A stretch of 64,000 bases of DNA from Ancalomicrobiaceae bacterium (GCA_031291595.1 JARLIU010000097.1:1-64000); one strand, 5' to 3'; shown: positions 37,434 through 48,164, numbered from the stretch's first letter. Made by a program: numbers and translations. The notes: generated from the letters alone by a model not told the origin.

Positions 37434-39656
37434 ATGACCGAAACGGCATTCGGCAAGAACGAACTCGATCGCTTCCGCACGACCTTCTTCGAGGAGTGCG
37501 CCGAGCTGATTGCCGATATGGAGGCGCGGCTTGCCGGCTCGGCCTCCCATGTCGGCGACACCGAGGAGCTCAATGCCATCTTCCGCGCCGTCCATTCGAT
37601 CAAGGCCGGCGCCGGCGCCTTCGGCCTCACCCAACTCGTCGGCTTCACCCATGGCTTCGAAGCGGTGCTCGACTGTCTGCGCGACGGTCACATCGTGCAG
37701 GACGACCGCATTTCGCATGTCCTGGTCCGGGCCGGCGACGTGCTGGCCGCGCTGGTCGAAGACGCCCAGGGACGCGGCGAATTGCCGGCCGATTTCGGCG
37801 CCGACGTTGCCGAGGAATTGCAAGCGCTGCTCGAGGACCGCGGTTGCGCCGAGCACTCCCGGGCCCAGGCCGTGGCCGCGCCGGCGAGCCTGCCGACAGC
37901 GGCCAAAGCTGCATCGGCCGAACACCGCTACATCATTCGCTTCCGCCCGCTCGCCGAACTGTTCCGCCATGCCAACGAGCCGCTTCTCCTCATCCGCGAG
38001 ATGAAGCGCATCGGCACGCTCGCCGTTCGCTGCGATGCGTCCGCCCTCCCCGGCCTCGATGCGCTCGAACCGGAGGACGCCTATCTCGCCTGGACGTTCG
38101 AGCTCGCGACCGACAAGCCGCGCGCTACGGTTGCGGAGATCTTCGAATTCGTCGATACCGACTGCGCCCTGGAGATCGAGGACGTCGCGGCCGTCGCCGC
38201 TGACCCGGCGTCCGCCCCGTCCGAGCCGTCCGGCGGTGCGTCCGTTGCCGGCGCCGCCCCGACCCAAGTCCACCACGACCATGGTCATGGGTCCAACGCT
38301 CACGCCGCCCATGCCGCGCCGGCGCTGAGCCCACCGGCTCAGCCAGCGGCAGCCCACCCCGCGGCAGTTCAACCGTCTCCGCCGAAATCATCGCCTGCCG
38401 GCCGCGCCGCTTCGGCCACGGCCTCGATCCGCGTCGACCTCGCCCGCATCGACCGGCTGGTCAACACCGTCGGCGAGTTGGTCATCACCCAATCGATGCT
38501 GACGCAGCAACTGATGGAGCAGGGCGGCATCGGCGCCCGCATCCTGCGCGGTCACGAGGACCTGTCGCAACTGACGCGCGAATTGCAGGAATGCGTGATG
38601 GCCATCCGCATGCAGCCGGTCAAATCGGTGTTCCAGCGCATGCCGCGACTGGTGCGCGAGGTCGCTTCCCGGCTCGGCAAGGATGTCGAACTCGTCATGC
38701 GCGGCGAGCAGACCGAAGTCGACAAGACCGTCATCGAGGAACTGGCCGACCCCCTGACCCACATGATCCGCAATGCCATCGACCATGGCATCGAGGATGC
38801 GGCGACCCGCGCCGCGGAAGGCAAGCCGGCGGTCGGCCGCATCGAACTGTCGGCCGCCCATGTCGGCTCCAACATCCTCATCCACGTCGCCGACGACGGC
38901 GCCGGCATCCACCGCGAGCGGCTGCTCCAAAAGGCGGTCGAAAAGGGCATCTTGCCGGCGAACGCCGATCTCCAGGACGCCGAGATCGACGAACTGATCT
39001 TCGCGCCCGGCTTCTCGACCGCCCAGGTCGTCACCGACGTGTCGGGGCGCGGCGTCGGCATGGATGTCGTGCGTCGCAATATCAATGCGCTCGGCGGCCG
39101 CATCCTGGTGCAGTCGACGCCCGGCCGCGGCACCCGCTTCACCCTGATCATCCCGCTGACGCTCGCCGTGCTCGACGGCATGGTCGTCGCCGTCGGCGAG
39201 GAAAAATACATCCTGCCGCTGACCAGCATCATCGAAAGCTACCGGCCCGACCGCCGCACCGTTCGCACGCTGGCCGGCGGCGGCCAGGTGGCGGCGGTCC
39301 GGGGCGAATACGTCCGCCTCGTCTACCTGTGGAAGGTGTTCAACGTGCCGGGCGCGGTGACCGAGCCGTCGAACGGCCTCGTCGTGCTGGTCGAAACGGC
39401 TTCGGGCGGCAAGATCGGCATCGTGGTCGACGAACTGATCGGCCAGCAGCAGGTGGTGATCAAGAGCCTCTTGGACAACTTCGATTCTGTCTCCGGCATC
39501 TCCGGCGCGACGATCCTCGGCACCGGCCGCGTCGCCCTGATCCTCGACATCGAACAATTGCCGATGCTGGGCGACCGTCGTCGCCGGCTGCGGCTCGACG
39601 AGGCCGGCGCCGAGACGCGCGACCAGGCTCCGATCCCGCTCGTCGCCACCGGCTGA
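37434..39656 (+). CDS. cheA: Chemotaxis histidine kinase CheA
   Basis: A 740-residue kinase. Domains in order: Hpt (1-115, phospho-His54 in FRAVHSIKAGAGAFG); a ferredoxin-like P2-type segment (about 160-255, HRYIIRFRPLAELF); a flexible Ala/Pro/His linker with HHDHGHG; P3 dimerisation (about 325-385, IDRLVNTVGELVI); ATPase (about 390-570, N-box HMIRNAIDHGIE, GRGVGMDVV, GRGTRFTL); and a CheW-like P5 domain (575-715). It passes phosphate to CheY and CheB and perhaps to the receiver-PP2C protein of the same cluster. Confidence 0.96.
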   Translation: MTETAFGKNELDRFRTTFFEECAELIADMEARLAGSASHVGDTEELNAIFRAVHSIKAGAGAFGLTQLVGFTHGFEAVLDCLRDGHIVQDDRISHVLVRAGDVLAALVEDAQGRGELPADFGADVAEELQALLEDRGCAEHSRAQAVAAPASLPTAAKAASAEHRYIIRFRPLAELFRHANEPLLLIREMKRIGTLAVRCDASALPGLDALEPEDAYLAWTFELATDKPRATVAEIFEFVDTDCALEIEDVAAVAADPASAPSEPSGGASVAGAAPTQVHHDHGHGSNAHAAHAAPALSPPAQPAAAHPAAVQPSPPKSSPAGRAASATASIRVDLARIDRLVNTVGELVITQSMLTQQLMEQGGIGARILRGHEDLSQLTRELQECVMAIRMQPVKSVFQRMPRLVREVASRLGKDVELVMRGEQTEVDKTVIEELADPLTHMIRNAIDHGIEDAATRAAEGKPAVGRIELSAAHVGSNILIHVADDGAGIHRERLLQKAVEKGILPANADLQDAEIDELIFAPGFSTAQVVTDVSGRGVGMDVVRRNINALGGRILVQSTPGRGTRFTLIIPLTLAVLDGMVVAVGEEKYILPLTSIIESYRPDRRTVRTLAGGGQVAAVRGEYVRLVYLWKVFNVPGAVTEPSNGLVVLVETASGGKIGIVVDELIGQQQVVIKSLLDNFDSVSGISGATILGTGRVALILDIEQLPMLGDRRRRLRLDEAGAETRDQAPIPLVATG

Positions 39657-39811
39657 GCACGACTTTCGGGCTCCGCGGGTACGGGCGTGCCCCGCGGCGG
39701 CCGACCGACCGAAACGCCCACGACATCGATCGGCCGGCAGATGCGGCCGATGCCGAACCAAGCGCAGACGACGCCTCCATCGGGGCGGCCGATGCATTCG
39801 GGAGATATCCG

Positions 39812-40345
39812 ATGCGAACGAGTGAAGACCTGCCCAATCCCGCACCGACGGCGGCTTCGGCCATCGCCGCTGCCGCCGGCGAGCCGCCCAATCGAACGGT
39901 GCAGTTCATCAGCTTCCGCGTGGGCGACCAACAGTTTGCCACCGACATCATGGCGGTGCGCGAGATCAAGGGCTGGACCGACACCACGACGCTGCCGAAC
40001 CAGCCCGAGTACCTGCTCGGGGTGCTGAACCTGCGCGGCACCATCGTACCGATCTACGACCTGCGCTGCCGCTTCGGATTGGGGCTGACGACCGCCACGA
40101 GAACCCATGTCGTCATCATCGTCTCGGTCATGGAACGCACCATCGGCCTGCTGGTCGACGCCGTCTCCGACATCATCACGATCAAATCGAGCGAGATCCG
40201 CCCGGTTCCCGAAATGGATCGCGCCACCACCACCAACTACTTGAGCGGCCTCATCTCGGTCGGCGACAGCATGGTCGTGCTGTTGTCGCTCGAAACGCTC
40301 TTCGCCCAGTCATCTCAATTGGATACGTCGACGCTGGCTGCGTGA
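39812..40345 (+). CDS. cheW: Chemotaxis coupling protein CheW
   Basis: A 177-residue coupling protein linking receptors to CheA. It has a CheW fold with [40 protein letters not shown] and [10 protein letters not shown]. The first 35 residues are an Ala/Pro extension. ATG 39812 is preceded by GGGAGA. The gene starts 155 bases after cheA and ends 34 bases before the receptor gene. Confidence 0.94.
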   Translation: MRTSEDLPNPAPTAASAIAAAAGEPPNRTVQFISFRVGDQQFATDIMAVREIKGWTDTTTLPNQPEYLLGVLNLRGTIVPIYDLRCRFGLGLTTATRTHVVIIVSVMERTIGLLVDAVSDIITIKSSEIRPVPEMDRATTTNYLSGLISVGDSMVVLLSLETLFAQSSQLDTSTLAA

Positions 40346-40379
40346 CGCCCGATCAACCCAGTCTCAAGGGCATCATCCC

Positions 40380-43364
40380 ATGTCGCTGAACAAGCTCTCG
40401 CTTCGCTCCAAGATTGCGCTGATCGTCGCGCTCATGCTCATCCCGATCGGCATCCTCACCTATCAGTTCGTGTCGCAAGCCCAGACGGATGTCGTGGCGG
40501 CACGGCACGAACTCGCCGGTCTCGAATACGAAACCGGCATCTGGGCCGCCGCCTCGTCGGTCGGCGCCGCCGCTTCCGACGGCACCACCATTCCGGCGAG
40601 CGTCATGCGGCCGATCGTCGATCTGGCCGCCCTTGGCGCCCGCTACGACCAGAGCTTCAATGCCGTGGCCAAGGCCCGAACCCTCAACGACCGGCTCGCC
40701 GGCCTCGGCTGGCCCAATCAGGCCATCCCGCGCGACTCCGACGTTTCGTCCGTATTCGATGCCGCCAAGAACCTGATGAACGCCGTATCGGACGGGTCCC
40801 ACCTCACGCTCGATTCCGAAATCGCCACGTTCTACATCGGCCAGGCGCTCACCAGCCATCAGCCCGCGCTGCTCGGCGAGGCCGGCAAAGCCATGGCCAC
40901 CATCGCCCGGATCGAGTCCAAACAGACCGTCTCCACCGCCGAACAGGCGCACCTGCTCCTCTACTTCAGCGACTTCCGCAAGACGGCCAAGGAGGTGGAC
41001 AATCACTACCTGAGCGCGTTCGCCGACGACACGAGCGGCAAAGTGAAAGCCATGCTCGAGTCCGACGTCAGCGCCCTGCGCGACGCCTGCGACCGGCTCT
41101 ACGACGAGGCCACCAAGCTGTCCGACTACATCGAGAAGAACGGCAAGCTGGACGGATACAATCTGACTGCCTTCGTCAACGCCCGCGTCGCGGCCGGCGC
41201 GACCGATCGCGCCCTGTGGAAGAGCGGTGCCAATGCGCTGCACGTGATGCTTGAGGACCGCATCGCCTCGACCAACACCAACTTGTTGCTGATGATCGGC
41301 CTGTCCGCCGGCGTGCTGCTCGCCGCCCTGGGGCTCGCCGTCTACATCGGCTGGAACACCGCCCGCTCGTTCGCCCGCATGATCGCGACCATGGACAAGG
41401 TTCGCCAGAACGACTTCTCCGTCGTCGTCCAGGGCACCGAGCGGTCGGACGAGGTCGGCCAGATCGCTCGCGCGGTCGAAGTCTTCAAGGCCAACGGCCT
41501 CAAGGTCGCCGAGTTGACCGCCAACTATCGCGGCCAGGTCGACGCCATCCGCCGCGCCCAGATCGTCGCCGAATTCTCTCTCGACGGCACCTTCCTCGAC
41601 GCCAACGACAACTACATCGCGCTGTTCGAAGTGCCGCTCGCCGAAATCGTCGGCCAGCACCATTCGACGACGGTCGATACCGCCCACCGCAACACGCCGG
41701 AATACCGCACGTTCTGGGAGCGACTGGCGCGTGGCGAACACATCGCCGGCATCTCCAAGCGCACCACCCGCACCGGCAAGGAAGTCTGGGTTCAGGGCAA
41801 CTACAACCCGATCCTCGGTCTCGACGGCAAGCCATACAAGGTCGTCGCCTATGCGACCGACATCACCGCACAGAAGATGTCCAACGCCAATTTCGAGGGA
41901 CAGATCGCGGCAATCGGCAAGGCGCAGGCCGTCATCGAGTTCGACCTTGACGGCAAGGTCTTGACGGCGAACCAGAACTTCCTCAATGCGGTCGGCTATT
42001 CGCTGAACGACGTCGTCGGTCAGCACCATTCGATGTTCGTCGATCCCGCCTATCGTCAGACGTTGGAATATCGGATGTTCTGGGAAAAGCTCGGCCGCGG
42101 CGAGTACGATGCCGGCCAGTACAAGCGGATCGGCTCCGGCGGCAAGGTCGTCTGGCTGCAGGCGAGCTACAATCCGATCCTTGACTTGAACGGCAAGCCC
42201 TACAAAGTGGTCAAGTACGCCACCGACATCACCGAACAGGTCAAGTCCGCCCACGTCCTGCAATTGGCGGTCAAGGAGACCCAGGACGTCGTCGCCGCGG
42301 CCAAGGGCAACGACCTGTCGCTGCGCATCCCGCTCGACGGCAAGTCGGGTGACATCGAGCACCTCTGCGCCGGCGTCAACGGCCTTCTCGACACCATGAC
42401 CACGGTCATTTCGGAGATGCTCTCGGCTTCGGCCACCATCACCTCCGCCGTCTCCGAGATCACCGCCGGCACCAACGATCTCAGCGAGCGGACCGAGAAG
42501 CAGGCCTCCAGCCTGGAAGAGACCTCGTCTTCGATGGAGGAGATCGCCACCACCATCCGCCAGAACGCCGACAACGCCCAGCAGGCCAACCAGCTCGCCA
42601 TCAACGCCCGGTCCGTGGCGTCGGAAGGCGGCCAGGTGGTGGCGCGCGCCGTCGACGCCATGTCGAAGATCGAATCCTCGTCCCGCAAGATCTCCGACAT
42701 CATCGGCGTCATCGACGAGATCGCCTTCCAGACCAACCTCCTCGCCCTGAACGCCGCAGTCGAGGCGGCAAGGGCAGGCGATGCGGGACGCGGCTTCGCC
42801 GTCGTCGCCTCCGAAGTGCGCTCGCTCGCCCAGCGCTCGTCCGAGGCCGCCAAGGACATCAAGGCCCTGATCGTCGAGAGCGGCGGCCAGGTCAAGGACG
42901 GCGTAACCCTCGTCAACGATGCCGGTTCGTCGTTGCACCAGATCGTCGACAGCGTGAAGCGGGTGACCGACATCGTCTCCGAGATCGCCGCGGCCTCGAA
43001 GGAACAGGCCATCGGCGTCGAGGAGATCAACAAGGCCGTCGCGCAGATGGACGAGATGACGCAGCAGAACTCGGCCCTGGTCGAGGAGAATGCCGCTGCC
43101 TGCCGCATGTTGCAGCAGCAGGCCGAGGACATGAGCCAGCGGATGTCGGGCTTCGACGTCGGCGACGCGCATGTCTCGACGCCAGCGGCGGCCCCATCCA
43201 GGCCCGTCGCCGACCTCGCCCATCGCCGACCGCCGCAGCGCGACGCCAAGCCGACGCCGACCCGCGCGCCGGTGAAGAAAGTCGCCAACGGGCGTGGGCC
43301 GCAGCGCATGCAGTCGGACCTCAAGGCCGCCTTCGAGACCGATGCCGATTGGAAGGAGTTCTGA
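40380..43364 (+). CDS. Chemoreceptor with two PAS domains
   Basis: A 994-residue methyl-accepting protein, the cluster's own receptor. Order: transmembrane helix (15-33); a large nitrate-sensor-like helical periplasmic region (35-300); second helix (about 303-325); HAMP; two consecutive PAS domains (about 390-500 and 512-625) that are near-copies of each other and both followed by YATDIT; then a signalling coiled coil with [26 protein letters not shown]. The C-terminus ends DWKEF, fitting the xWxxF docking pentapeptide for CheR/CheB. It may sense both a periplasmic and an internal (redox or ligand) cue. Confidence 0.93.
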   Translation: MSLNKLSLRSKIALIVALMLIPIGILTYQFVSQAQTDVVAARHELAGLEYETGIWAAASSVGAAASDGTTIPASVMRPIVDLAALGARYDQSFNAVAKARTLNDRLAGLGWPNQAIPRDSDVSSVFDAAKNLMNAVSDGSHLTLDSEIATFYIGQALTSHQPALLGEAGKAMATIARIESKQTVSTAEQAHLLLYFSDFRKTAKEVDNHYLSAFADDTSGKVKAMLESDVSALRDACDRLYDEATKLSDYIEKNGKLDGYNLTAFVNARVAAGATDRALWKSGANALHVMLEDRIASTNTNLLLMIGLSAGVLLAALGLAVYIGWNTARSFARMIATMDKVRQNDFSVVVQGTERSDEVGQIARAVEVFKANGLKVAELTANYRGQVDAIRRAQIVAEFSLDGTFLDANDNYIALFEVPLAEIVGQHHSTTVDTAHRNTPEYRTFWERLARGEHIAGISKRTTRTGKEVWVQGNYNPILGLDGKPYKVVAYATDITAQKMSNANFEGQIAAIGKAQAVIEFDLDGKVLTANQNFLNAVGYSLNDVVGQHHSMFVDPAYRQTLEYRMFWEKLGRGEYDAGQYKRIGSGGKVVWLQASYNPILDLNGKPYKVVKYATDITEQVKSAHVLQLAVKETQDVVAAAKGNDLSLRIPLDGKSGDIEHLCAGVNGLLDTMTTVISEMLSASATITSAVSEITAGTNDLSERTEKQASSLEETSSSMEEIATTIRQNADNAQQANQLAINARSVASEGGQVVARAVDAMSKIESSSRKISDIIGVIDEIAFQTNLLALNAAVEAARAGDAGRGFAVVASEVRSLAQRSSEAAKDIKALIVESGGQVKDGVTLVNDAGSSLHQIVDSVKRVTDIVSEIAAASKEQAIGVEEINKAVAQMDEMTQQNSALVEENAAACRMLQQQAEDMSQRMSGFDVGDAHVSTPAAAPSRPVADLAHRRPPQRDAKPTPTRAPVKKVANGRGPQRMQSDLKAAFETDADWKEF

Positions 43365-43611
43365 TCGGCCCGGATCTGATCGGCCCGGAGCATCTCGCGA
43401 TTGGATCGGTTCGTCCGCCCGACAAGAGATGCCCCGCGGTTCCCCAAGTCGAGCGTGCTCCAGACGTCCGGATTGCCGCGATCCGACCGGAACACGCTCC
43501 AGCCGCCGCCGGCGACACCCCCGCCCCAATCGTCGCCGGCGGCGGGAAATTCCGCCCCCCAGTAACCGCTTCGCCAGGCCAACGTCACAGCCAGCGACCC
43601 GGAGGTGCCCG

Positions 43612-44490
43612 TTGATCGACGCCGTCAGCCATATGACCCCGCCCGTCTGCCGGCCCGACGCCGGTGTGGAGTTTCCGTTCCGCGAGAAGGAGTTCCGCTT
43701 CATCGCCGAGCTGATGCACGCGACCACCGGCATCAAGCTCAACCCCAGCAAGATGAACATGGTCTACGCGCGGCTGGTGCGCCGGCTGCGCGAACTCGAC
43801 CTGTCCTCCTTTTCCGCCTACTGCAACCTGTTGCGCGGGCCGGACGGCCAGGAGGAGATGAGCCATCTCTTCAACGCGCTCACCACCAATCTCACCCGCT
43901 TCTTCCGCGAGCCGCACCATTTCGATCACTTGCGCGACGTCGTGGTGCCAGCGCTTGTCGCTCGCGCCAGCCGATCCCGCCGCATCCGCATCTGGTCGGC
44001 CGGCTGCTCCTCCGGCGAGGAACCCTATTCGATCGCCATGGTACTGGCCGAACAGATCCACGATCTCGACGCCTGGGACGCCCGCATCCTGGCGACCGAC
44101 CTCGATTCCCACATGCTGGCGACCGGCGCCGGCGGCGTCTATTCCCTCGGCGCGGCAGTCGATATCGGCGGCGGCCGGCTCAATCGACATTTCGTCAAGG
44201 CCGGCGTGAACCTGCGCGTCGACGAGCGGCTCAGGCGCCTGATCGCCTTCAAGCGGCTGAACCTCGTCGATCCCTGGCCGATGAAGGGTCCGTTCGACGC
44301 CATCTTCTGCCGCAACGTGATGATCTATTTCGACGCGCCGACCAAGGTGGGTCTGGTCCGGCGCCTCTCGGGGCTGCTGTCCCCCGGCAGCTGGTTCTAT
44401 GTCGGCCATTCCGAATCCTTGTTGGAACCCGGTTCCAACCTCGTGCCGGACGGCCGGACCGTCTACCGAAAGGACATGGCATGCCACTGA
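43612..44490 (+). CDS. cheR: Chemotaxis methyltransferase CheR
   Basis: Transfers methyl groups from S-adenosylmethionine to receptor glutamates. The 292-residue product has the N-terminal helical domain (FIAELMHATTGIKL, LTTNLTRFFRE) and the SAM-binding domain (IWSAGCSSGEEPYSIAM, FCRNVMIYF, GHSESL). The start is TTG 43612 with GGAGG six bases upstream; the frame upstream of it has no family character. Its end overlaps cheD by ten bases. Confidence 0.94.
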   Translation: MIDAVSHMTPPVCRPDAGVEFPFREKEFRFIAELMHATTGIKLNPSKMNMVYARLVRRLRELDLSSFSAYCNLLRGPDGQEEMSHLFNALTTNLTRFFREPHHFDHLRDVVVPALVARASRSRRIRIWSAGCSSGEEPYSIAMVLAEQIHDLDAWDARILATDLDSHMLATGAGGVYSLGAAVDIGGGRLNRHFVKAGVNLRVDERLRRLIAFKRLNLVDPWPMKGPFDAIFCRNVMIYFDAPTKVGLVRRLSGLLSPGSWFYVGHSESLLEPGSNLVPDGRTVYRKDMACH

Positions 44491-45125
44491 GCTGCCGCTA
44501 CGCCCCGCTCGCGCCCAAGCCCGACCACGGCGCCGGTGCCGTTCGGTTTCACCGCCAGTTCGACCACCGCTATGGCGCCCAGATGGTGCGCGTATTGCCG
44601 GGCGACTTCTACGTGACCGATGCGCCCGACGAGATGATCGTTACGGTTCTCGGCTCCTGCGTCGCCGCCTGCGTGCGCAATCCCTGGAACGGCTTCGGCG
44701 GGCTCAATCATTTCCTGCTGCCGGCCGGATTGCTGGACGAAGGCGAAGACGACGACCGCGGCCTGCGTTACGGCGATTTCGCCATGGAGGCCCTGATCAA
44801 CGCGGTGCTGAAGTCCGGCTGCCAGCGCCAGGAACTCGAGATCAAGCTGTTCGGCGGCGCCGATGTTCTCGGCGGCATCTCGCAGGTCGGATCCAAGAAC
44901 GCGGAGTTCGCGATTGAATACCTGCGCAACGAGGGGCTCGAACCCGTCGTCTCGGATCTCGGCGGCCGCAGCGGCCGGCGCATCCACTATTGCCCGACGA
45001 CCGGCAAGGTGCAGCGGCTGTTGCTGCAGCGGCGCATCGAATTGGAAGTCGTCCGCGACGAGGCCTTCTATGCCTCGCGGATCGCCAACGCGCCGATCGA
45101 GGGGACCATCGAATTGTTCGAGTGA
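44481..45125 (+). CDS. cheD: Chemoreceptor glutamine deamidase CheD
   Basis: A 214-residue enzyme that deamidates receptor glutamines. The catalytic Cys is in TVLGSCVAACVRN and the His in GGLNHFLLP; KLFGGADVLGG and GRSGRRIHYCPTTGKV are also family segments. The gene overlaps the end of cheR; a start at the later ATG (MVRVLPGDF) would give the shorter classical length. Confidence 0.93.
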   Translation: MPLSCRYAPLAPKPDHGAGAVRFHRQFDHRYGAQMVRVLPGDFYVTDAPDEMIVTVLGSCVAACVRNPWNGFGGLNHFLLPAGLLDEGEDDDRGLRYGDFAMEALINAVLKSGCQRQELEIKLFGGADVLGGISQVGSKNAEFAIEYLRNEGLEPVVSDLGGRSGRRIHYCPTTGKVQRLLLQRRIELEVVRDEAFYASRIANAPIEGTIELFE

Positions 45126-45291
45126 CGAAGGAAACGACAAAATACCGGGAATGCCGCAGGGAAATATCGAGAATTTGCAATGAGTGAAGCCTCCGTCAAC
45201 TAATTGCGCTGAAACTTGCTGCAGGTCCCGCCGATGCAGTCCTCGTGCGAATTCACGGTTGACTAGACAAGTCTTCGAGAGGAGCAAGACG

Positions 45292-45435
45292 ATGATCATC
45301 CGCGCGGTCGCGGCCACGCTCGAAAACCATCCGGTCACCGCGATTCAGTGGTCGCGCGCGTTGTCGGCCGGCACCCCGGGTTCCGCGATGCAGCATCGCC
45401 TTTCACGCCCAGATAGGCACGCCGCACCATGCTGA
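45292..45435 (+). CDS. Possible small gene overlapping the cheB start
   Basis: A 47-codon frame from ATG 45292 with a good ribosome-binding sequence (GAGAGGAG, about seven bases away). It overlaps the first seven bases of cheB. The product has no recognisable domain and looks basic and His/Arg-rich at its C-terminus. It could be a leader for coupled translation of cheB, or nothing. Confidence 0.25.
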   Translation: MIIRAVAATLENHPVTAIQWSRALSAGTPGSAMQHRLSRPDRHAAPC

Positions 45436-46547
45436 AACCGAGAATCAAGGTGCTGGTCGTCGACGATTCCTCGCTGATGCGGCAGATGCTGTCCGAAATG
45501 CTAGCGTCCGATGCCGGTATCGAGGTGGTCGGCACCGCCTCCGATCCGCTGATCGCGCGCGAGCGCATCAAGGCCGCCAATCCCGACGTCATAACCCTCG
45601 ACATCGAGATGCCGCGCATGGACGGGCTGGAGTTCCTGTCGAAGCTGATGACGCTCCGGCCGATGCCCGTGGTGATGATCTCGTCGCTGACGCAACACGG
45701 CGCCGAGGCGACGGTGCGCGCGCTCGAACTGGGCGCGGTCGATTTCGTCACAAAGCCGTCGAACGATCTTGTCGGCCAATTGCCCGCCTTGCGCGACGAG
45801 ATCGTCGCCAAGGTCAAGGCGGCGGCCTCGGTGCGCGTGCGCCAGCGCGACCTTGCTGCCGAAGCCGGCCGACGCACCCGCCTGACCTTCGGACCCGGCT
45901 ACCGCGCCTCCGACCGCATCCTCGCCATCGGCGCCTCCACCGGCGGCGTCGAAGCGATCACCGCCGTCATCGCGCAGTTGCCGGCCAACGCCCCCGGCAC
46001 CGTCATCGTGCTGCACATGCCGCCGAAGTTCACTCTGAGCTTCGCCCAGCGGCTCGACGGGCTCGCCGCCATGCACGTGACCGAGGCCGTCGACGGCGCG
46101 CGGGTGATCCCCGGCCATGCCTTCATCGCTCCGGGCGGCCGTCACATGCGCCTCTCCCGCTCCGGCGGCCAGCTCGCCTGCCGCATCGGCGGCACCGACC
46201 GGGCCGGCGGCCACTGCCCCTCGGTCGACGTGCTGTTCCGCTCGGTGGCCGAGGCGGCCGGACGCAACGCCGTCGGCCTGATCCTGACCGGCATGGGCAA
46301 GGATGGCGCCAATGGCCTTCTCGACATGCGTCGCGCCGGTGCCCGCACCCTCGGCCAGAACGAGGCGAGTTCGCTCGTCTACGGCATGCCGCGCGTCGCC
46401 TTCGAGATCGGTGCGGTGGAGGAACAGGTCGACCTCGCCGAGGCGGCCGCTCGCCTGCTGGGGCTGGCCGGCGCCGACGATTCCCCCGGTTTGGCACCGC
46501 TTTCGCCTCTCCCGCCGCTTGACGCCATCGGTGAAGCTAGAACCTGA
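45429..46547 (+). CDS. cheB: Chemotaxis methylesterase CheB
   Basis: A 372-residue two-domain protein: receiver (1-125, Asp58 in TLDIEMPRMDG, Lys in VTKPSND) and methylesterase (about 155-355, Ser in IGASTGGVEAI, His in LHMPPKFT, Asp in TGMGKDGANGL). It removes methyl groups from receptors and is activated by CheA. It opens a second half of the cluster, 303 bases after cheD. Confidence 0.95.
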   Translation: MLKPRIKVLVVDDSSLMRQMLSEMLASDAGIEVVGTASDPLIARERIKAANPDVITLDIEMPRMDGLEFLSKLMTLRPMPVVMISSLTQHGAEATVRALELGAVDFVTKPSNDLVGQLPALRDEIVAKVKAAASVRVRQRDLAAEAGRRTRLTFGPGYRASDRILAIGASTGGVEAITAVIAQLPANAPGTVIVLHMPPKFTLSFAQRLDGLAAMHVTEAVDGARVIPGHAFIAPGGRHMRLSRSGGQLACRIGGTDRAGGHCPSVDVLFRSVAEAAGRNAVGLILTGMGKDGANGLLDMRRAGARTLGQNEASSLVYGMPRVAFEIGAVEEQVDLAEAAARLLGLAGADDSPGLAPLSPLPPLDAIGEART

Positions 46548-46562
46548 GCGAAAGGACCTCCC

Positions 46563-47675
46563 ATGGCCGATCGAACCGCCGTTGCCCGGTTGAGCCCACG
46601 GGGCGATGTCCCGCCAGCCCGCCTCGGCACGATCGCCGATGCCGCCGAGATGATCCGGCAGCGCCTCAGGCTCGATCAGGCGCAGAGCCAGGCGCTTGAT
46701 GGATTGGTGGCCGAGATCACGTCGGTCTCCGACCTGGTGGAGACGAATGTCGACGATCTCTCCAAACGCTTCCGCAGCATCTCCGATCTCGCCCGTGCCC
46801 AGGCCGGCACGATCAGCCATCTCATCGCGACCATGCCCGATGCGACCAACGGCAATGGCGATGGCCGCCTGCCGCTCGAGGCGATCACGGCGGAAGTGGG
46901 CGAATCCTTCTCCGACCTCGTCTCCAAGATCGTCTATCTGTCGTCGCGCGGCATCTCGACGGTCCACACGCTCGACGACGTCATCCTGGAATTGAAGTCG
47001 ATGCACCGGATCCTCGCCGACATCGACAAGATCAACCGCCAGACCAATCTTCTGGCACTCAACGCCAAGATCGAGGCGGCGCGGGCGGGCGATGCGGGCG
47101 CGGGCTTTTCCGTCGTGGCCGACGAGGTCCGGCAATTGGCCAAGACCGTCGATGCCATGTCGGCGCATCTGAAGGAAAAGGTGATGTCCGTCTCTGACGG
47201 GCTCGACAAGAGCTACACGCTGCTGCGCGAGATCGCGGCGCTCGATCTTTCTGAGCAGAACCTGCGGGCGAGCGCCCATATCAACGACATGATGCAGACG
47301 ATCGTCTCCCAGCACGCCACGTTCTCCGATGCGCTCAACACCTCCGGCACGATGACGCGCCGCATTTCCGACGATATTGCCGGCGCCATCGTCGCCATGC
47401 AGTTCCAGGATCGGGCCAAGCAGCGGCTCGCCGATGTCGCCAAGGCAATGACCCACATCTCCAACTCCATCGAAACGGATTCCGCCGAGTTGAGCCAATC
47501 GCTGCAAACCGGCCAGGTGATCGAATCGACCGCGGTCGAGGAATGGATCGACCGTCTGCTGCATTCGACCACGCTCGAAGAAATCCGCCATCGCCTCAAT
47601 GTGGCGCTGCGACCGGGCGACACAGCCACAACCGCCGCCACAACCGCCGGCGACAACAATATCGAATTGTTCTGA
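46563..47675 (+). CDS. Soluble receptor-like chemotaxis protein with CheZ-like motif
   Basis: A 370-residue protein without membrane segments. Residues about 45-225 are helical and include a receptor-type hairpin tip ([27 protein letters not shown], in part). Residues about 270-300 contain [21 protein letters not shown] followed four residues later by Gln, the spacing of the Asp/Gln pair in the CheZ phosphatase motif. The C-terminal NNIELF is a hydrophobic tail. No separate cheZ is present in the cluster, so this protein could be both a signalling scaffold and a CheY-P phosphatase. Function is inferred, not shown. Confidence 0.75.
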   Translation: MADRTAVARLSPRGDVPPARLGTIADAAEMIRQRLRLDQAQSQALDGLVAEITSVSDLVETNVDDLSKRFRSISDLARAQAGTISHLIATMPDATNGNGDGRLPLEAITAEVGESFSDLVSKIVYLSSRGISTVHTLDDVILELKSMHRILADIDKINRQTNLLALNAKIEAARAGDAGAGFSVVADEVRQLAKTVDAMSAHLKEKVMSVSDGLDKSYTLLREIAALDLSEQNLRASAHINDMMQTIVSQHATFSDALNTSGTMTRRISDDIAGAIVAMQFQDRAKQRLADVAKAMTHISNSIETDSAELSQSLQTGQVIESTAVEEWIDRLLHSTTLEEIRHRLNVALRPGDTATTAATTAGDNNIELF

Positions 47676-47702
47676 TAGGCTTGAACGAGCGAGGGAACTC
47701 CG

Positions 47703-48008
47703 ATGGACATCCGCACGACCACCGATGGATCGACGTTCCAGGCGCACATGAGCGGTCGCCTGTCGTTCTCCGATCATCAGGCCTTCCGCGTCCTGATGCA
47801 GGACATCGAGAAGTCGAAGGCCAAGGCCTGCGTTTTCGACCTCAGCCAGCTGACGTCGGTCGATTCCTCCGGGCTCGGCATGTTCATCATCGCCGCCGAG
47901 GCCGCCAAGTCCGGCAATTGGCATCTGACGCTGAAAGGCGCCACCGGTCAGGTCAATCAACTGCTGTATCTCGCCAAATTCGACAAGCTGCTGACGCTCG
48001 TCGGCTGA
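47703..48008 (+). CDS. STAS-domain anti-anti-sigma-type protein
   Basis: A 101-residue STAS protein with the canonical phosphorylation loop DLSQLTSVDSSGLGMF; the serine pair is that phosphorylated by RsbW/SpoIIAB-type kinases. It contrasts with the first STAS protein of the cluster, whose loop is altered. With the PP2C phosphatase and ATP-binding protein encoded next, it forms a complete partner-switch trio. Confidence 0.9.
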   Translation: MDIRTTTDGSTFQAHMSGRLSFSDHQAFRVLMQDIEKSKAKACVFDLSQLTSVDSSGLGMFIIAAEAAKSGNWHLTLKGATGQVNQLLYLAKFDKLLTLVG

Positions 48009-48164
48009 CGCCGCCGCGCCGGAGCGGGCACCCTCCGTCCGCCCTGCCGCCGCCATTCCCGGGGCTTCGCCGGCGCGCCGGTGACGCGACCGAAAGGATT
48101 TCAGCCGATAGTTCGGCGAGGTGCGCTCTGCTCGACGCGCCGCATGAATTGAGCGGGTTGCCAC

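Noticed and set aside
40353-43760. An 1135-codon open frame on the minus strand opposite the PAS chemoreceptor
   Set aside because: Mirror frame of a clear chemoreceptor gene; composition and lack of any family feature show that it is not coding.
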